64,000 bases of DNA from JAOUEA01 sp963821935 (GCA_963821935.1 CAWGFM010000004.1:744001-808000), one strand, 5' to 3'; counted from the first letter of the stretch, positions 9,306 to 18,632 are shown. Notes: generated by a model from the letters alone, not told the origin. Numbers and translations: made by a program.

Positions 9306-10637
9306 ATGGATCAGATCGACACAGAGACGGCCGATCGGGAGCCGGAGCGACGGCGGCTCGGCCTGGATCGGCTGCGGCTTCGGTTCCGCGACCCGGCGCT
9401 CGAGTCGGCGTTCCGTGCCGATCGATTCCGCCACCACCTGGGGAACATCCGCTTCGCCTTCCTGGTCGGGATCGTCCTGTGGATCTCGTGGGGTCTGCTG
9501 CTGCGCCCATACATCCTTGCCATCTCCGAGCTTCGGCTTGACCGGACCATGCGGTGGGGTGTGTTCATCCCGATGCTGGTCATCGGCCTCGCGCTCACGT
9601 TCACGCCCTTCTTCGGCCGCATCTGGGAATGGGTCGCCGTCGCCATGGCGACGGCGACGATGGTCGCGTGGGTGTACTACACCTCGAACATCCAGACGCT
9701 GCCCGCAGAGTACGGGTACGTGGGCGTCATCCTGATCACTGCGTTCACGTACACCCTGTTGCGGCTGCGGTTCGTCCTGGTCTTGCTGATCACGCTGATC
9801 GGCATCGGCGCGTATCTGCCGTATGCCTTCGCGACTCGGTTCGTTGCGCCTGTGAGCGGGGTGCTGGCGACGCTCTATCTCGTCTCGTTCGGGTTCCTGG
9901 GCGGCCTGGCTGCATATCGGATGGAGCGGTTCACGCGAACGCTGTTCCTGCAGGAGCGCCAGCTCGACCAGGAGCGCCTGCGATCCGACGGCCTGCTCCT
10001 CAACATCCTGCCGCAGGTCGTCGTCGACCAGCTCAAGGTCACGTCCGGCCGACGGATCGCGCAGGCGTTCGAGCAGGTGACGGTGATCTTCGTCGACGCG
10101 GTCGGATCGACCCAGCAGGCCGCTCGCTCGTCGCCGGATGAGTTCGCCCATGCCTTGGACGAGCTGTTCAGCCGGTTCGACGAGATCGCGGACCGGCACG
10201 GCCTCGAGAAGATCAAGACGATCGGAGATGCGTACATGGCGGTCGCCGGCGCGCCGGTCGCGATGGCCGATCATGCGGCAGCCGCCGTCTCGATGGCGAT
10301 CGACGTCGTCCGAGAAGCGGGTGCGGTCCGATGGCCGTCGGGCGACCAGATCGTCGTCCACGGCGGTGTGGCCACCGGGCCGGCCGTCGCCGGCGTGATC
10401 GGGCGCAGGAAGTTCGCTTACGACCTGTGGGGCGACACCGTGAACGTCGCGAGCAGACTGGAGGAGCTGGGAGAGCCGGGTGAGGTGCTGGTGTCGGAGG
10501 CGACGGCCGTGCACCTCGAGGATCGGTACGAGTTCGGGCCTATCCGGATCTTGGACCTGAAGGGCAAGGGACCGACGCCAGCCCGGGCACTGCTGGGACG
10601 CAAGTCAGACGTTCCGATCGAGGAGCCGTCGACGTGA
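9306..10637 (+). CDS. Membrane-bound class III adenylate/guanylate cyclase
   Basis: A 443-aa protein with about six hydrophobic segments between residues 48 and 204, a short signalling helix (LLLNILPQVVVDQLK, about 231-244) and a cytoplasmic class III cyclase domain (about 255-430). Metal-binding Asp264 (FVDAVGST) and Asp308 (KTIGDAY) are present. So are a substrate Lys (EKIK), Asp373 (AYDLWGD) and the transition-state Asn380/Arg384 (VNVASR), so the enzyme looks active. The layout resembles receptor cyclases with a six-helix membrane domain. Its stop overlaps the start of a lipoprotein substrate-binding gene (GTGA), suggesting that protein is its sensory partner. Whether it makes cAMP or cGMP is not settled. 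Confidence 0.93.
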   Translation: MDQIDTETADREPERRRLGLDRLRLRFRDPALESAFRADRFRHHLGNIRFAFLVGIVLWISWGLLLRPYILAISELRLDRTMRWGVFIPMLVIGLALTFTPFFGRIWEWVAVAMATATMVAWVYYTSNIQTLPAEYGYVGVILITAFTYTLLRLRFVLVLLITLIGIGAYLPYAFATRFVAPVSGVLATLYLVSFGFLGGLAAYRMERFTRTLFLQERQLDQERLRSDGLLLNILPQVVVDQLKVTSGRRIAQAFEQVTVIFVDAVGSTQQAARSSPDEFAHALDELFSRFDEIADRHGLEKIKTIGDAYMAVAGAPVAMADHAAAAVSMAIDVVREAGAVRWPSGDQIVVHGGVATGPAVAGVIGRRKFAYDLWGDTVNVASRLEELGEPGEVLVSEATAVHLEDRYEFGPIRILDLKGKGPTPARALLGRKSDVPIEEPST

Positions 10638-11548
10638 GGCGGACCGTCGTCCTCGCCGCGGCCATCATCGCGACGTGCATCATCACGACCGGGTGCATCA
10701 GCTCCGGCCCCGCCGAGTCCGCGGATCCGCCGGGCGCGAGGACGATCGTCGTCGGAGTGTCCGGCGCCTTCGCCGAGAACCAGCTCGTCGCGGAGATGTA
10801 CGCGCAGGTCCTGGAGGACGCCGGTTTCACGGTCGGGCGGGAGTTCGACCTGAGCTCTCGCGAGGTCTCGCAGAGCGCGTTGGAGTCGGGTCAGATCGAT
10901 CTGAAACCCGAGTACCTGTCGTCGCTGCTCCTGTTCCTCGACTCCAGCGCGGAGGGGTCGAGCGATCCGGCCGAAGTCGCGGGGCAAGTCGGCGAGCGCC
11001 TCGAGCCGGAAGGCGTCACCGTGCTCACGCCATCGCCTGCCCAGGACACGAATCAGTTCGTGGCGAACGCCAAGACGGCACAGGAATTCGACCTGACCAC
11101 GCTGAGCTCGCTCACCGCCGTCGCCGACCGGCTGTCGATCGGCGCACCGCCCGAGTGTCCGCTCCGCCCTTTCTGCATGCGGGGCCTTCGGGACGTCTAC
11201 GGGATCCTCTTCGAGGACTTCGACCCGCTCGACGCCGGAGGGCCACTGACCGTCGCCGCGCTCAAGAGTGACGAGGTGCAGATCGGCTTGATGTTCTCGA
11301 CGGATCCCAGCATCGAGGCGAACGGGTTCATCCCGCTCCTCGACGACAAGCACCTCCAAGACGCGGAGAACATCACGCCAGTGATCCGGACCGAGAAGCT
11401 GAGCGCCCAGGTACGGCGGCGGCTCGACGCGGTGAGCGCCCGACTCTCCAGCGACACGGTGACCGAGCTCGTCGGGAAGGTCGTGATCGACGGGCAGGAT
11501 GCGGCTGCCGTCGCGAGGGCGTTCCTCGCCGCGAACGGCCTCCTCTGA
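10634..11548 (+). CDS. Lipoprotein substrate-binding protein, glycine betaine/choline (OpuAC) type
   Basis: A 304-aa exported lipoprotein with a signal peptide ending in a lipobox (CIITTGCIS, Cys at residue 21). A type II periplasmic binding fold follows (TIVVGVSGAFAENQLVAEMY; DLKPEYLSSLLLFL; FVANAKTAQEFDLTTLSSL). This pattern matches the OpuAC/ProX-like domains that bind quaternary ammonium compounds. The GTG start overlaps the cyclase stop. No permease or ATPase of the OpuA/ProU type is adjacent, so it is an orphan binding protein, probably a sensor or a component shared with a transporter elsewhere. The ligand is not deducible. Confidence 0.88.
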   Translation: MRRTVVLAAAIIATCIITTGCISSGPAESADPPGARTIVVGVSGAFAENQLVAEMYAQVLEDAGFTVGREFDLSSREVSQSALESGQIDLKPEYLSSLLLFLDSSAEGSSDPAEVAGQVGERLEPEGVTVLTPSPAQDTNQFVANAKTAQEFDLTTLSSLTAVADRLSIGAPPECPLRPFCMRGLRDVYGILFEDFDPLDAGGPLTVAALKSDEVQIGLMFSTDPSIEANGFIPLLDDKHLQDAENITPVIRTEKLSAQVRRRLDAVSARLSSDTVTELVGKVVIDGQDAAAVARAFLAANGLL

Positions 11549-12241
11549 TCGGTCATCGACGCTCGGCGTCTTCGGCGAGTTCCGGGGGGAGGAAAGGGCA
11601 AGCTCGCCACACACGCTGACCTGCATGTCAAGGTCCTCGTTCGGAATCCGCGCCGAACTTGACAAGGTTCCGCCCGTATGTCGGGCGTTCCTGGGTTTCT
11701 GGGCGCTTACTCTCGCTTACCGGCTCTCTCGGCTCCATGGGGCTTGCCTCGGGTGTCAAGGTCGCCAGGTGACCATCGGCACCTCCCTCCATCGCCCTAG
11801 CCGAGACTCGTAGCGCCGAATGCGAGGCGCGTGCGCATCGTCGGTCTGGGACGTGCTTGCGCCCGCAAGGCTATCGCCCTGACGGAGGGGTCAAATGGGG
11901 TGAACGGGTCCCGGAGATGGCCCTTGTACGTCGTCGCCCTAACCACCGATGCGAAGCCAGGCGGACTCATACCCGGAGGCATGCTCCATCTATGCGGATG
12001 CTGTCGAGGGTCTGCTAGGGGCTCAACCGGCGCTTCGCCTGGACGGCGAAGGACCAGATTCTTCTGAGTTGTCCGGCAAGAGTGTCCGGGTTCTTGCTGC
12101 CCGACGAGGTCTTCCACTGCATCGGCCTCGCAGGCACGTCCGTCAGCAGCAGAGTTCATCGAGTGCACCAGCCCCCCGGGCGAACAGTCGACTCCGGCAA
12201 CCCCTGATCTGGTCGAGGAACGCCGCGGAGGCGCGCCTGGG
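11549..12241. other. 693-bp convergent intergenic stretch without a recognisable gene
   Basis: It lies between the convergent ends of the binding-protein gene and the cyclase-ATPase gene. The short open frames (up to about 120 codons on either strand) show no family motif and no good ribosome binding site. I see no tRNA, no terminal repeats and no obvious long hairpin. It may be decayed coding sequence or an unrecognised RNA. Confidence 0.5.
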
Positions 12242-15200
12242 TCAGCCTGCCGAGACTTCGTCGATCAACGTTCGTGCCGACACCGCCCCCGGCTGATGCC
12301 CCTTGCGCTCGTACGCCGCCAACCCGGCGCGCGCCGCCTCCACCGCTTCCTCAGAAAGGCCGGCCGCGAAAGAGACTTCTGCGAGCACCATCAGGGTGTC
12401 CGCTTGGAACCAGGGACTCTGCGCCCCGGCGTAGAGGTCCACGGCCTCCCGTGCGAGCCGGCTCGCCTCCTCGTGCTCGCCTCGAGCGGACCGGACCAGC
12501 GCCTGGGCGGAGCAGGCGCTCGCCTGCGTGGACAGATCATCATCGGCGCCCGTGGCGCTCGCGATCGTCGCCAGCTCCTCCGCCTCGTCGAACCGGCCCA
12601 GACGGCAGAGCGCGAGGGCGAGGTAACCCGCGGAGGTCGACCCGTGCCCTTCGTCGCCCATGCGCCGATGGAGCTCGTACTCCTCGCGGAACGATCGCTC
12701 GGCCGCCTCCTGATCGCCTGCCATCTCCTCGACGTGGCCGCCGTACTCGTAGATCGCCAAAGCCCACAGGGCCGAACCGAATCTCTTAGCCAGCGCCTCC
12801 GCCTCACGGATGCGTTCGCGCGCTCTATCGAAGTCACGCGTCATCGCGTCGAGGCAGGCTCCGTGCACCAAGACGACGTGCCCGATGAATCCATCGCGTC
12901 CGAGCTCGGCCATCGCCGCATCGAGCGACGGTCTCCCTTCGGCGGGCGACGTCGACCCGAGCAGCTCGGTCGCCAGCTTGATCGTCATCGCGTCCACGAG
13001 CAGCGACCGATCACCCGATCGGCGCGCATGATCCACAGCGTGGATCGCCGCTTCTCTCCCCGCGTCGAAACGACACGGGTTCCACTCCAACTGCACCAGT
13101 CCCCACCACACGATCGCGAGCGCCTCGTCGTCGCCGCTGGACTCGAGCTCGGCTCTCGCCGCAGCCACTTCCGCCCGAAGGTCGTCGCTGGTGAACCCGA
13201 CGGGGTCGAGCAGCATCCGCAGGGCGCCGCGGTCGATCCTGGCCATCCATTCGATCGATCGCTGTCCGCTGGCAGCGGCCGCAGCCACGGCCTCATCGAG
13301 CGCGGCGGCCGCCACAGGTGGGTCGAGGCCGCGTAGGCTCGCGCGCCCGACGTCGTACAGAGCGCGGGGTCGATCCGGATGACCCTCCGGGAGCAGGTCT
13401 GCCGCGTGCCGGAACAGGGTCGCAGCAGCCCGGTCGTCGCTCCGATCCGACGCTCGGCGGCCGCTCGCCGCATAGTGCCTGGCGGCTCGGAGCCCCAATT
13501 CGCGGCCCGCGTCGTCCAGCGGTCCGAGCGCCGCGAGGAGCCGATGAGCCTGGTCCAGGTGATAGGCGAGGATCTCCTCGAACTCCTCAACGCGTGTCTC
13601 CCCGACGCCCTCGAGCCAATCGGCGAACCGCTCGTGCAGCTCGGCACGGAGCGCCTTGGGCGCGGCGTCGTAGGCGGCATCGCGGATCAGCTGGTGGCGG
13701 AACCGGAACGCGTCCTGGCCCGCGAGCGATGAGCGGTCCGGTCGGATCAGGTCTCGCCGGACCAGGCTCATCAGGGTCGGCCGCACCTCGGGGCCCTCCG
13801 CCTCGAGCAACGCCGTCACCGCGCCCACGTGGAACTGCTTGCCGCACACCGCCGCCCGCTGGATAGTCGCCCGTTCGTCGACGGAGAGCTGATCGAGCCG
13901 CGCGGCCAGCAGCGCCTGGATCGTCGGAGGCACCCGCAGGTCCGACAGCGCCCCCGTCGCCACCCATCGATCGGCCTCGCTAGTGATCAGTCCATCGTCG
14001 ATCAACATCGAGAGCATCTCCTCGACGAACAAGGGCGTGCCCTCGGCCGCGGCGAGGATCCGATCGCGAGCCTCCTCCGGCAGCGCCGCGCGACCGAGCA
14101 TGTTGCCGATCAGGTCGCCGCACTCGTCGTCAGAGAGCGGCTCGAGCGAGATCGTCGTGGCGTTGAACTTGCCACCGCCCCAGCCGGACCGCGCATCCAA
14201 CAACTCGGGCCGCGCGAGGCAGAGCACCAGGATCGGAGCCTCGCGCGCCCAGTCGGTGATGTGCTCGATCAGGTCCAGGAACGTGGGCTCGCCCCAGTGG
14301 ACGTCGTCGAACACCACGGCGAGGGGTCTCGTCTGCGCGACCGCCTCCAGGAACGAGCGGACCGCCCAGAAGGTCTCCTCCACCGAGCTGTCGCGTTCGG
14401 CCGCCGCGAACAACTGGGCGAGCGTCGAACACGCTGGTCCGTCGGTGCCCAGCACCGCGCAGATCTTCCGCTCGATCTCGTCGGGCGCGTCGAAGTCCTC
14501 CAGGCCGGCTGCCTCCTTCACGACCTCGCCCACGGGGAAGAACGTGATGCCCTCGCCATAGGGGAGGCACCGGCCCCGGAGCACCGTGGCGCCACCGAGC
14601 GAACCGAGGAACTCTTCGACCAACCGGGACTTCCCGACCCCCGGGGTGCCGAGGATCGTGAACAGCTGACACGAGCGGTCGGCGATCGCGGCCTCGAACG
14701 CCTGCCGGAGCCGGCCGAGCTCACGCTCCCGGCCGACCATGGGCGAGTCGAGGCGACGCGCGAGGCCGGCGACTCCCGCCGCCACCTCGACCAGGCGGAA
14801 CGCGGCGAGCGGCTCCGACTTGCCCTTTACCTCGAGCGGCGGGACCGGCTCGGCGACCACGGCGTCCCGGACGAGGCGGAGGGTCTCCTCGCCGATCAGG
14901 ACCGTCCCCGGCTCCGCTGCCTGCTCCAGCCGGGCGGCGACGTTCACGGCGTCGCCGGTGACGAGCGTGTCGGGCTGGGCACCCGCGACCACCTCACCGG
15001 TGTTCACCCCGATCCGGGCGGCGAGCGAGACGCCGTGGTCGCGCTCCAACTCCTTATTCAGAGCCCCGAGTGCCTGTCGCATCTCGACCGCGGCGCGAAC
15101 AGCCCGAAGGGCATCGTCCTCGTGGATCGCCGGGACCCCGAACACCGCCATCACCGCGTCCCCGATGAACTTCTCCACGGTCCCCCCGTGGCGCTCGAGC

Positions 15201-15421
15201 GCCGCCCGCATCTCGGCGAAGTAGCGGGACATGACCCGGCGGAGCGACTCGGGATCGAGGCGCTCCCCCATCGCGGTCGAGCCCGTGACATCGCAGAAGA
15301 CAACCGTCACGGTCTTGCGGACCTCCTGGCGGCCGGGCGGAACCAGGGGGGCCGCGCACGCCGGGCAGAACTCGAAGTCGTCCGGGGACTCCCGACCACA
15401 GTCGGCGCAGGTCAGCACCAT
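12242..15421 (-). CDS. Class III cyclase fused to AAA-type ATPase and TPR-like repeats
   Basis: A 1059-aa soluble multidomain protein. An N-terminal zinc ribbon (Cys5, Cys8, Cys19, Cys22) is followed by a class III cyclase domain (residues 36-215) with Asp44 (FCDVTGST), Lys84 and Asp88 (EKFIGDAV), Asn160 and Arg164 (VNVAAR). An AAA/STAND-type ATPase follows, with Walker A GTPGVGKS at 258-265 and Walker B LAVVFDDVHWGEP near 368. The C-terminal half is a long alpha-helical, TPR-like Ala/Arg/Glu-rich region. This architecture is common and multi-copy in Actinomycetota and usually read as a signal-transduction protein. The ligand is unknown. A TAGGCT hexamer lies only 3 nt before the ATG. Confidence 0.92.
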   Translation of the reverse strand: MVLTCADCGRESPDDFEFCPACAAPLVPPGRQEVRKTVTVVFCDVTGSTAMGERLDPESLRRVMSRYFAEMRAALERHGGTVEKFIGDAVMAVFGVPAIHEDDALRAVRAAVEMRQALGALNKELERDHGVSLAARIGVNTGEVVAGAQPDTLVTGDAVNVAARLEQAAEPGTVLIGEETLRLVRDAVVAEPVPPLEVKGKSEPLAAFRLVEVAAGVAGLARRLDSPMVGRERELGRLRQAFEAAIADRSCQLFTILGTPGVGKSRLVEEFLGSLGGATVLRGRCLPYGEGITFFPVGEVVKEAAGLEDFDAPDEIERKICAVLGTDGPACSTLAQLFAAAERDSSVEETFWAVRSFLEAVAQTRPLAVVFDDVHWGEPTFLDLIEHITDWAREAPILVLCLARPELLDARSGWGGGKFNATTISLEPLSDDECGDLIGNMLGRAALPEEARDRILAAAEGTPLFVEEMLSMLIDDGLITSEADRWVATGALSDLRVPPTIQALLAARLDQLSVDERATIQRAAVCGKQFHVGAVTALLEAEGPEVRPTLMSLVRRDLIRPDRSSLAGQDAFRFRHQLIRDAAYDAAPKALRAELHERFADWLEGVGETRVEEFEEILAYHLDQAHRLLAALGPLDDAGRELGLRAARHYAASGRRASDRSDDRAAATLFRHAADLLPEGHPDRPRALYDVGRASLRGLDPPVAAAALDEAVAAAAASGQRSIEWMARIDRGALRMLLDPVGFTSDDLRAEVAAARAELESSGDDEALAIVWWGLVQLEWNPCRFDAGREAAIHAVDHARRSGDRSLLVDAMTIKLATELLGSTSPAEGRPSLDAAMAELGRDGFIGHVVLVHGACLDAMTRDFDRARERIREAEALAKRFGSALWALAIYEYGGHVEEMAGDQEAAERSFREEYELHRRMGDEGHGSTSAGYLALALCRLGRFDEAEELATIASATGADDDLSTQASACSAQALVRSARGEHEEASRLAREAVDLYAGAQSPWFQADTLMVLAEVSFAAGLSEEAVEAARAGLAAYERKGHQPGAVSARTLIDEVSAG

Positions 15422-15582
15422 TGGAGCCTATGCCACGTGCATCCCGAGAACGAGCGGAGGTTCGAGAACGAGATGATCATCCCCGATCGAACGCGTGCTG
15501 CGCCTGGTTTCAGTCGCTGACGGACTGGAGGTGCTGAAACGACATGCGTCGGGTTGAATTTGAGGACGCCTTGTTACTCGGT

Positions 15583-15652
15583 TCCGGGGGGAGGAATCGA
15601 ACCTCCATTCCAGGCTCCAAAGGCCCGTGTCTTGCCGTTAGACGACCCCGGA
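15583..15652 (-). tRNA. tRNA-Gln (anticodon TTG)
   Basis: The minus strand folds into a full cloverleaf of 70 nt. It has acceptor arms TCCGGGG/CCCCGGA, D-stem GTCT/AGAC, anticodon loop CTTTGGA with anticodon TTG, a 4-nt variable loop and the T-arm GGAGG TTCGATT CCTCC. CCA is not encoded. No isotype conflict is seen. Confidence 0.95.
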
Positions 15653-15706
15653 TCGCATCCGCGCGTGCGTTCGATTATCCCGCGTGCACGGAGGTTGCCA
15701 TATCGA

Positions 15707-16615
15707 TCAGCGGTGTTGGCGGTCATCCGGAGCAGGAGGGCCGCTCACCACGATCGAGCCGGGCATCGATGCACTGAGCGTCTCGGCGTGCTCCAGATGA
15801 CTCGCGAGCGCCGCGACGGTCGGCCCGCTCCCACTCATGATCGCTCCGAGCGCGCCGGCTTCCTTGAAGCCATCGATCGCCTGCGCGATAGACGGGTGCC
15901 GCTCGATGACCGCCGGCTGCAGGTCGTTGAAGAGCGCGTGACCGACCAGCTCGAGATCGCCGGCCTCGGCCGCGGCGATCAGGGCGCCGGCGTCGGGGCC
16001 GGTCAGCGGCCGTTCGTCCCACCACGCGTAGGCATCTCGGGCGCTCACGGGGAACCCCAGCGGCTTGATCACCCACCATGCATGGACCACGTGGACAGGC
16101 GTGAGGTGCTCTCCTCGCCCTCGCACCAGGACCGACCCGCCCGACTGCATCGCGGGCACGTCAGAGCCGATCGAGGTCGCGAGTGCATGCATCTGGCCGG
16201 CGTCGGCCCCCGCCCCCCACAGATCGTTGGCGGCCGCAAGGGTCGCGGCAGCGTCGGCGCTGCCTCCCCCGAGCCCGGCCGCAACCGGGATGCGCTTGGT
16301 GAGCTCGATCGCCGCGCCACGAGCCACGCCGTCGGGATCAGGCCACGCCTTGGCTGCCGTGGTCAGCGCTCGCGAGGCGAGGTTCTCATCGGCGGGCACC
16401 GAGGACAGCGCTTGGACGAGACGTGCGTCACCGGTGACCGCGATCGTGCGAGCGCCGGCCTCGGCCTGGCGCACGGTGACCTCGTCGTGCAGGGAGATCG
16501 GCAGGATCAGGCTCTCGATGTCGTGGTAGCCGTCGGCTCGCCGGCCCTCGACCCGGAGGAAGAGGTTGATCTTGGCGTGGGCTCGCCGGGAAACGGCCCG
16601 ATCGGCCGAGCTCAC
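15707..16615 (-). CDS. ispE: 4-diphosphocytidyl-2-C-methyl-D-erythritol kinase
   Basis: GHMP kinase of the non-mevalonate isoprenoid pathway. The 302 aa from the GTG at 16615 show AHAKINLFLRV at the N-terminus, RADGYHDIESL, the ATP-binding glycine loop PVAAGLGGGSADAAATL, and the C-terminal GHALFNDLQPAV and IMSGSGPTVAAL. The GTG overlaps the rsmA TGA, so the two are coupled. An upstream extension of this frame runs into rsmA and is not conserved. Confidence 0.95.
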   Translation of the reverse strand: MSSADRAVSRRAHAKINLFLRVEGRRADGYHDIESLILPISLHDEVTVRQAEAGARTIAVTGDARLVQALSSVPADENLASRALTTAAKAWPDPDGVARGAAIELTKRIPVAAGLGGGSADAAATLAAANDLWGAGADAGQMHALATSIGSDVPAMQSGGSVLVRGRGEHLTPVHVVHAWWVIKPLGFPVSARDAYAWWDERPLTGPDAGALIAAAEAGDLELVGHALFNDLQPAVIERHPSIAQAIDGFKEAGALGAIMSGSGPTVAALASHLEHAETLSASMPGSIVVSGPPAPDDRQHR

Positions 16616-17571
16616 CCCGGGATCCCTTCGGCGATCGCGGCGAAGGCAGCCAGGCCCAGCTCCTCGGGACGTGCGTTGGGTTCCACGCCGGCTTCGCGCA
16701 GGATCGCGTCGGCGACGACTGCGTCGATGTCCATCCGACGGAGCGCGTTGCGCATCGTCTTGCGCCGTTCGCCGAAGGCGACGTCGACGACCCGCCAGAG
16801 TCCGGCCTCGTCCACCGAGACGGGTGGCGCAGCGAGGCGGTCCAGACGCACGACGACCGAATCCACGGACGGGCGCGGCCAGAACACGGACGCCGCGACC
16901 TTGCGGACCATGGACGCCTCGCATCTGTACGCGACGTGAACGCTCACGGCCCCGTAGTGCTCCTCGCCCGGCCGCGCGGCGAGCCGTTGACCTACCTCGC
17001 GTTGGACCATGACGACCTCACGCCGGATCGACGGTCCACGTTGCAGCGACTCCATCACGACCGGCACCGCGACGTTGTAGGGAAGGTTGGCGCAGAGCGT
17101 CCAGGGGCCGGCGTCACCGGCATCGCCGAGCACCGAGGGCCAATCCAGCTTCACGGCGTCGGCGTGCAGGACACGCACCCGCTCCATGCCCGAGGTCACC
17201 TCCTCGAGCGCCGGGATCAGCCCCCGGTCGAACTCGATCGCGAGCACGTCCGCGCCGGTCGATGCCAGCGCCACCGTGAGCGAGCCGAACCCGGCGCCAA
17301 CCTCCACCACCCGGTCGCCGGGACCAACCCCCGCGTCCGCGGCGATCGCCCGAGCGAGGTTGGGATCGATCAGGAAGTTCTGGCCCAGGGACTTGGTGGG
17401 ACGAACGCCGTGACGGCGGGCCAGGGCGCGGATCGCGGTGGCGCCGAGCGCGGCAGGGTCGTTACCAGCTGAGGCGGACGTCGATGACGCCGACCCCGAG
17501 CGGGCGGAGGACGGCGAACGCCTCCGGGGCGAGGTCGATGATCTTGCCTGCGGCGAACGGCCCTCGGTCAT
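16612..17571 (-). CDS. rsmA: 16S rRNA (adenine1518/1519-N6)-dimethyltransferase
   Basis: RsmA (KsgA) dimethylates two adenines in helix 45 of 16S rRNA, a late ribosome-assembly step. Conserved blocks are RPTKSLGQNFLIDPNLARAI, the SAM motif VVEVGAGFGSLT, AIEFDRGL, the catalytic NLPYNVAVPV and VFWPRPSVDSVVVRL. The start is uncertain. The family core begins only about 12 residues before the SLGQNFL block, and no ATG, GTG or TTG occurs in frame between there and the ATG at 17571. Using that ATG overlaps the preceding gene by 110 nt and adds a Ser/Arg-rich N-terminus; a further ATG lies at 17607. It is coupled to ispE downstream. Confidence 0.93.
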   Translation of the reverse strand: MTEGRSPQARSSTSPRRRSPSSARSGSASSTSASAGNDPAALGATAIRALARRHGVRPTKSLGQNFLIDPNLARAIAADAGVGPGDRVVEVGAGFGSLTVALASTGADVLAIEFDRGLIPALEEVTSGMERVRVLHADAVKLDWPSVLGDAGDAGPWTLCANLPYNVAVPVVMESLQRGPSIRREVVMVQREVGQRLAARPGEEHYGAVSVHVAYRCEASMVRKVAASVFWPRPSVDSVVVRLDRLAAPPVSVDEAGLWRVVDVAFGERRKTMRNALRRMDIDAVVADAILREAGVEPNARPEELGLAAFAAIAEGIPG

Positions 17572-18607
17572 CGATGACCACGGTAACGGAGCGGCCGGTC
17601 TCGACATCGGTGACCGTCACCATGGTGCCGAACGGCAGCGTGGGGTGCGCGGCGGTCAGACCCGACCACGGCGGGTCGTACCACGACGCCAGCCCGGTCT
17701 GGCTGGCGCCGTCGGTACCGGGCACGTCGGTGGTACCGCCGTACATCGACTCGGGCCCCGAGATGCGTCGCTCGGTGATGGGTTCACGTTCGATCCAGCG
17801 ACCGATCAACCGGTTGGCTTCGACCTGACCGTTCACGGTCACCACGTGGAAGGTGCCCACGGCGCGCCCGTCACGTCCCGGCTCCAGCACGCGCACGGTG
17901 CCCGGCACCATGGTGGAACGGAACTGCGTGTGGATCGGGGCCGGGATCGTCACCTGTCGGACCTGCGTCGAGATCTCCACCTGGTCGAACCGAACCGTCG
18001 ATCCTTGGTGGAGGGGGGTGCTGGGCGATGGCAGCACGCGGTCGTCAGCGTCGGGGTCGATCCCCATGGCCGAGAAAAGTTCCCCGGCCGTGCCCGCGTT
18101 GGTCAGGACGTCGCGCACCTTCCCCAGCACGACGACCTGCACGGGCACAGCCGGAGACGTTCCGACGCTCGCTGCGGAGAAGGAGCTCTCGACGATCTGG
18201 TTCGCGAGGCTCGCGTAACCGGAGCTCGTCCCTGCCATCACCCAGACCCCCACATCGGTGGGGCTCTGCACCATGGTGGGTCCGTCCGACGCCATAAGCG
18301 CGTCGAACCCTGGCGCGATCGGCGCCGGGGTCACCACCACGGTCATCCCGTCGGCCAGTTGGGTGGCCGGCGGAGGTTGCACTTGGAACTGTCCACCGAG
18401 CGAGATGCCTTCGCCGGCGAGCAGGTCCCGGACGTTCGACGATGTGGTCTGGACGGCCACCGGCCTGCCCTCGACCACCAACGTCACGTGCTTGCGAAGC
18501 GCGAAGTGGACGACGCCCGACAGCAGCAGCAGACCCACCACGAGGGTGGATGCTTGAACCGCTCGGTGGACCCGCAGACGGCGGGCCCGGGTGGAACGTG
18601 GTGCCAA
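17462..18607 (-). CDS. Cell-wall protein with DUF348, G5 and RlpA-like domains
   Basis: A 381-aa exported protein related to YabE/resuscitation-promoting factors. Residues 12-35 form a signal anchor (ASTLVVGLLLLSGVV). Two or three DUF348 ubiquitin-like repeats follow (VTLVVEGRPVAVQTTSSNV, then VPVQVVVLGKVRDVLTN), then a G5 domain around 230-300 (EREPITERRI). The C-terminal double-psi beta-barrel of RlpA type contains GLASWYDPPWSGLTAAHPTL, FGTMVTVTD and VVIDDRGPF. Peptidoglycan cleavage or binding is likely, at the septum or in wall turnover. The TTG start follows GGAGGAAGG that is locked in a hairpin. It sits directly upstream of rsmA-ispE, the usual actinobacterial order. Confidence 0.88.
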   Translation of the reverse strand: MAPRSTRARRLRVHRAVQASTLVVGLLLLSGVVHFALRKHVTLVVEGRPVAVQTTSSNVRDLLAGEGISLGGQFQVQPPPATQLADGMTVVVTPAPIAPGFDALMASDGPTMVQSPTDVGVWVMAGTSSGYASLANQIVESSFSAASVGTSPAVPVQVVVLGKVRDVLTNAGTAGELFSAMGIDPDADDRVLPSPSTPLHQGSTVRFDQVEISTQVRQVTIPAPIHTQFRSTMVPGTVRVLEPGRDGRAVGTFHVVTVNGQVEANRLIGRWIEREPITERRISGPESMYGGTTDVPGTDGASQTGLASWYDPPWSGLTAAHPTLPFGTMVTVTDVETGRSVTVVIDDRGPFAAGKIIDLAPEAFAVLRPLGVGVIDVRLSW

Positions 18608-18632
18608 CCTTCCTCCAAGTGTCTGAGGAAGG
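18608..18632 (-). promoter_or_regulatory. Hairpin masking the ribosome binding site of the G5/RlpA gene
   Basis: Read on the minus strand, CCTTCCTC (18625-18632) pairs perfectly with GAGGAAGG (18608-18615), which contains the Shine-Dalgarno GGAGG just before the TTG start. A second small hairpin (GCTTC/GAAGC, 18632-18646) abuts it. This would limit translation unless it is opened. Confidence 0.6.

Noticed and set aside
11797..12168. A 123-codon minus-strand frame in the empty interval, and smaller plus-strand frames there.
   Set aside because: No ribosome binding site, no conserved motif and no coupling to neighbours; not supportable as a gene.
15544..15777. Plus-strand open frame with a GGRNRTSIPGSKGP-like translation.
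   Set aside because: This is the antisense of the tRNA-Gln gene, a well-known false protein.
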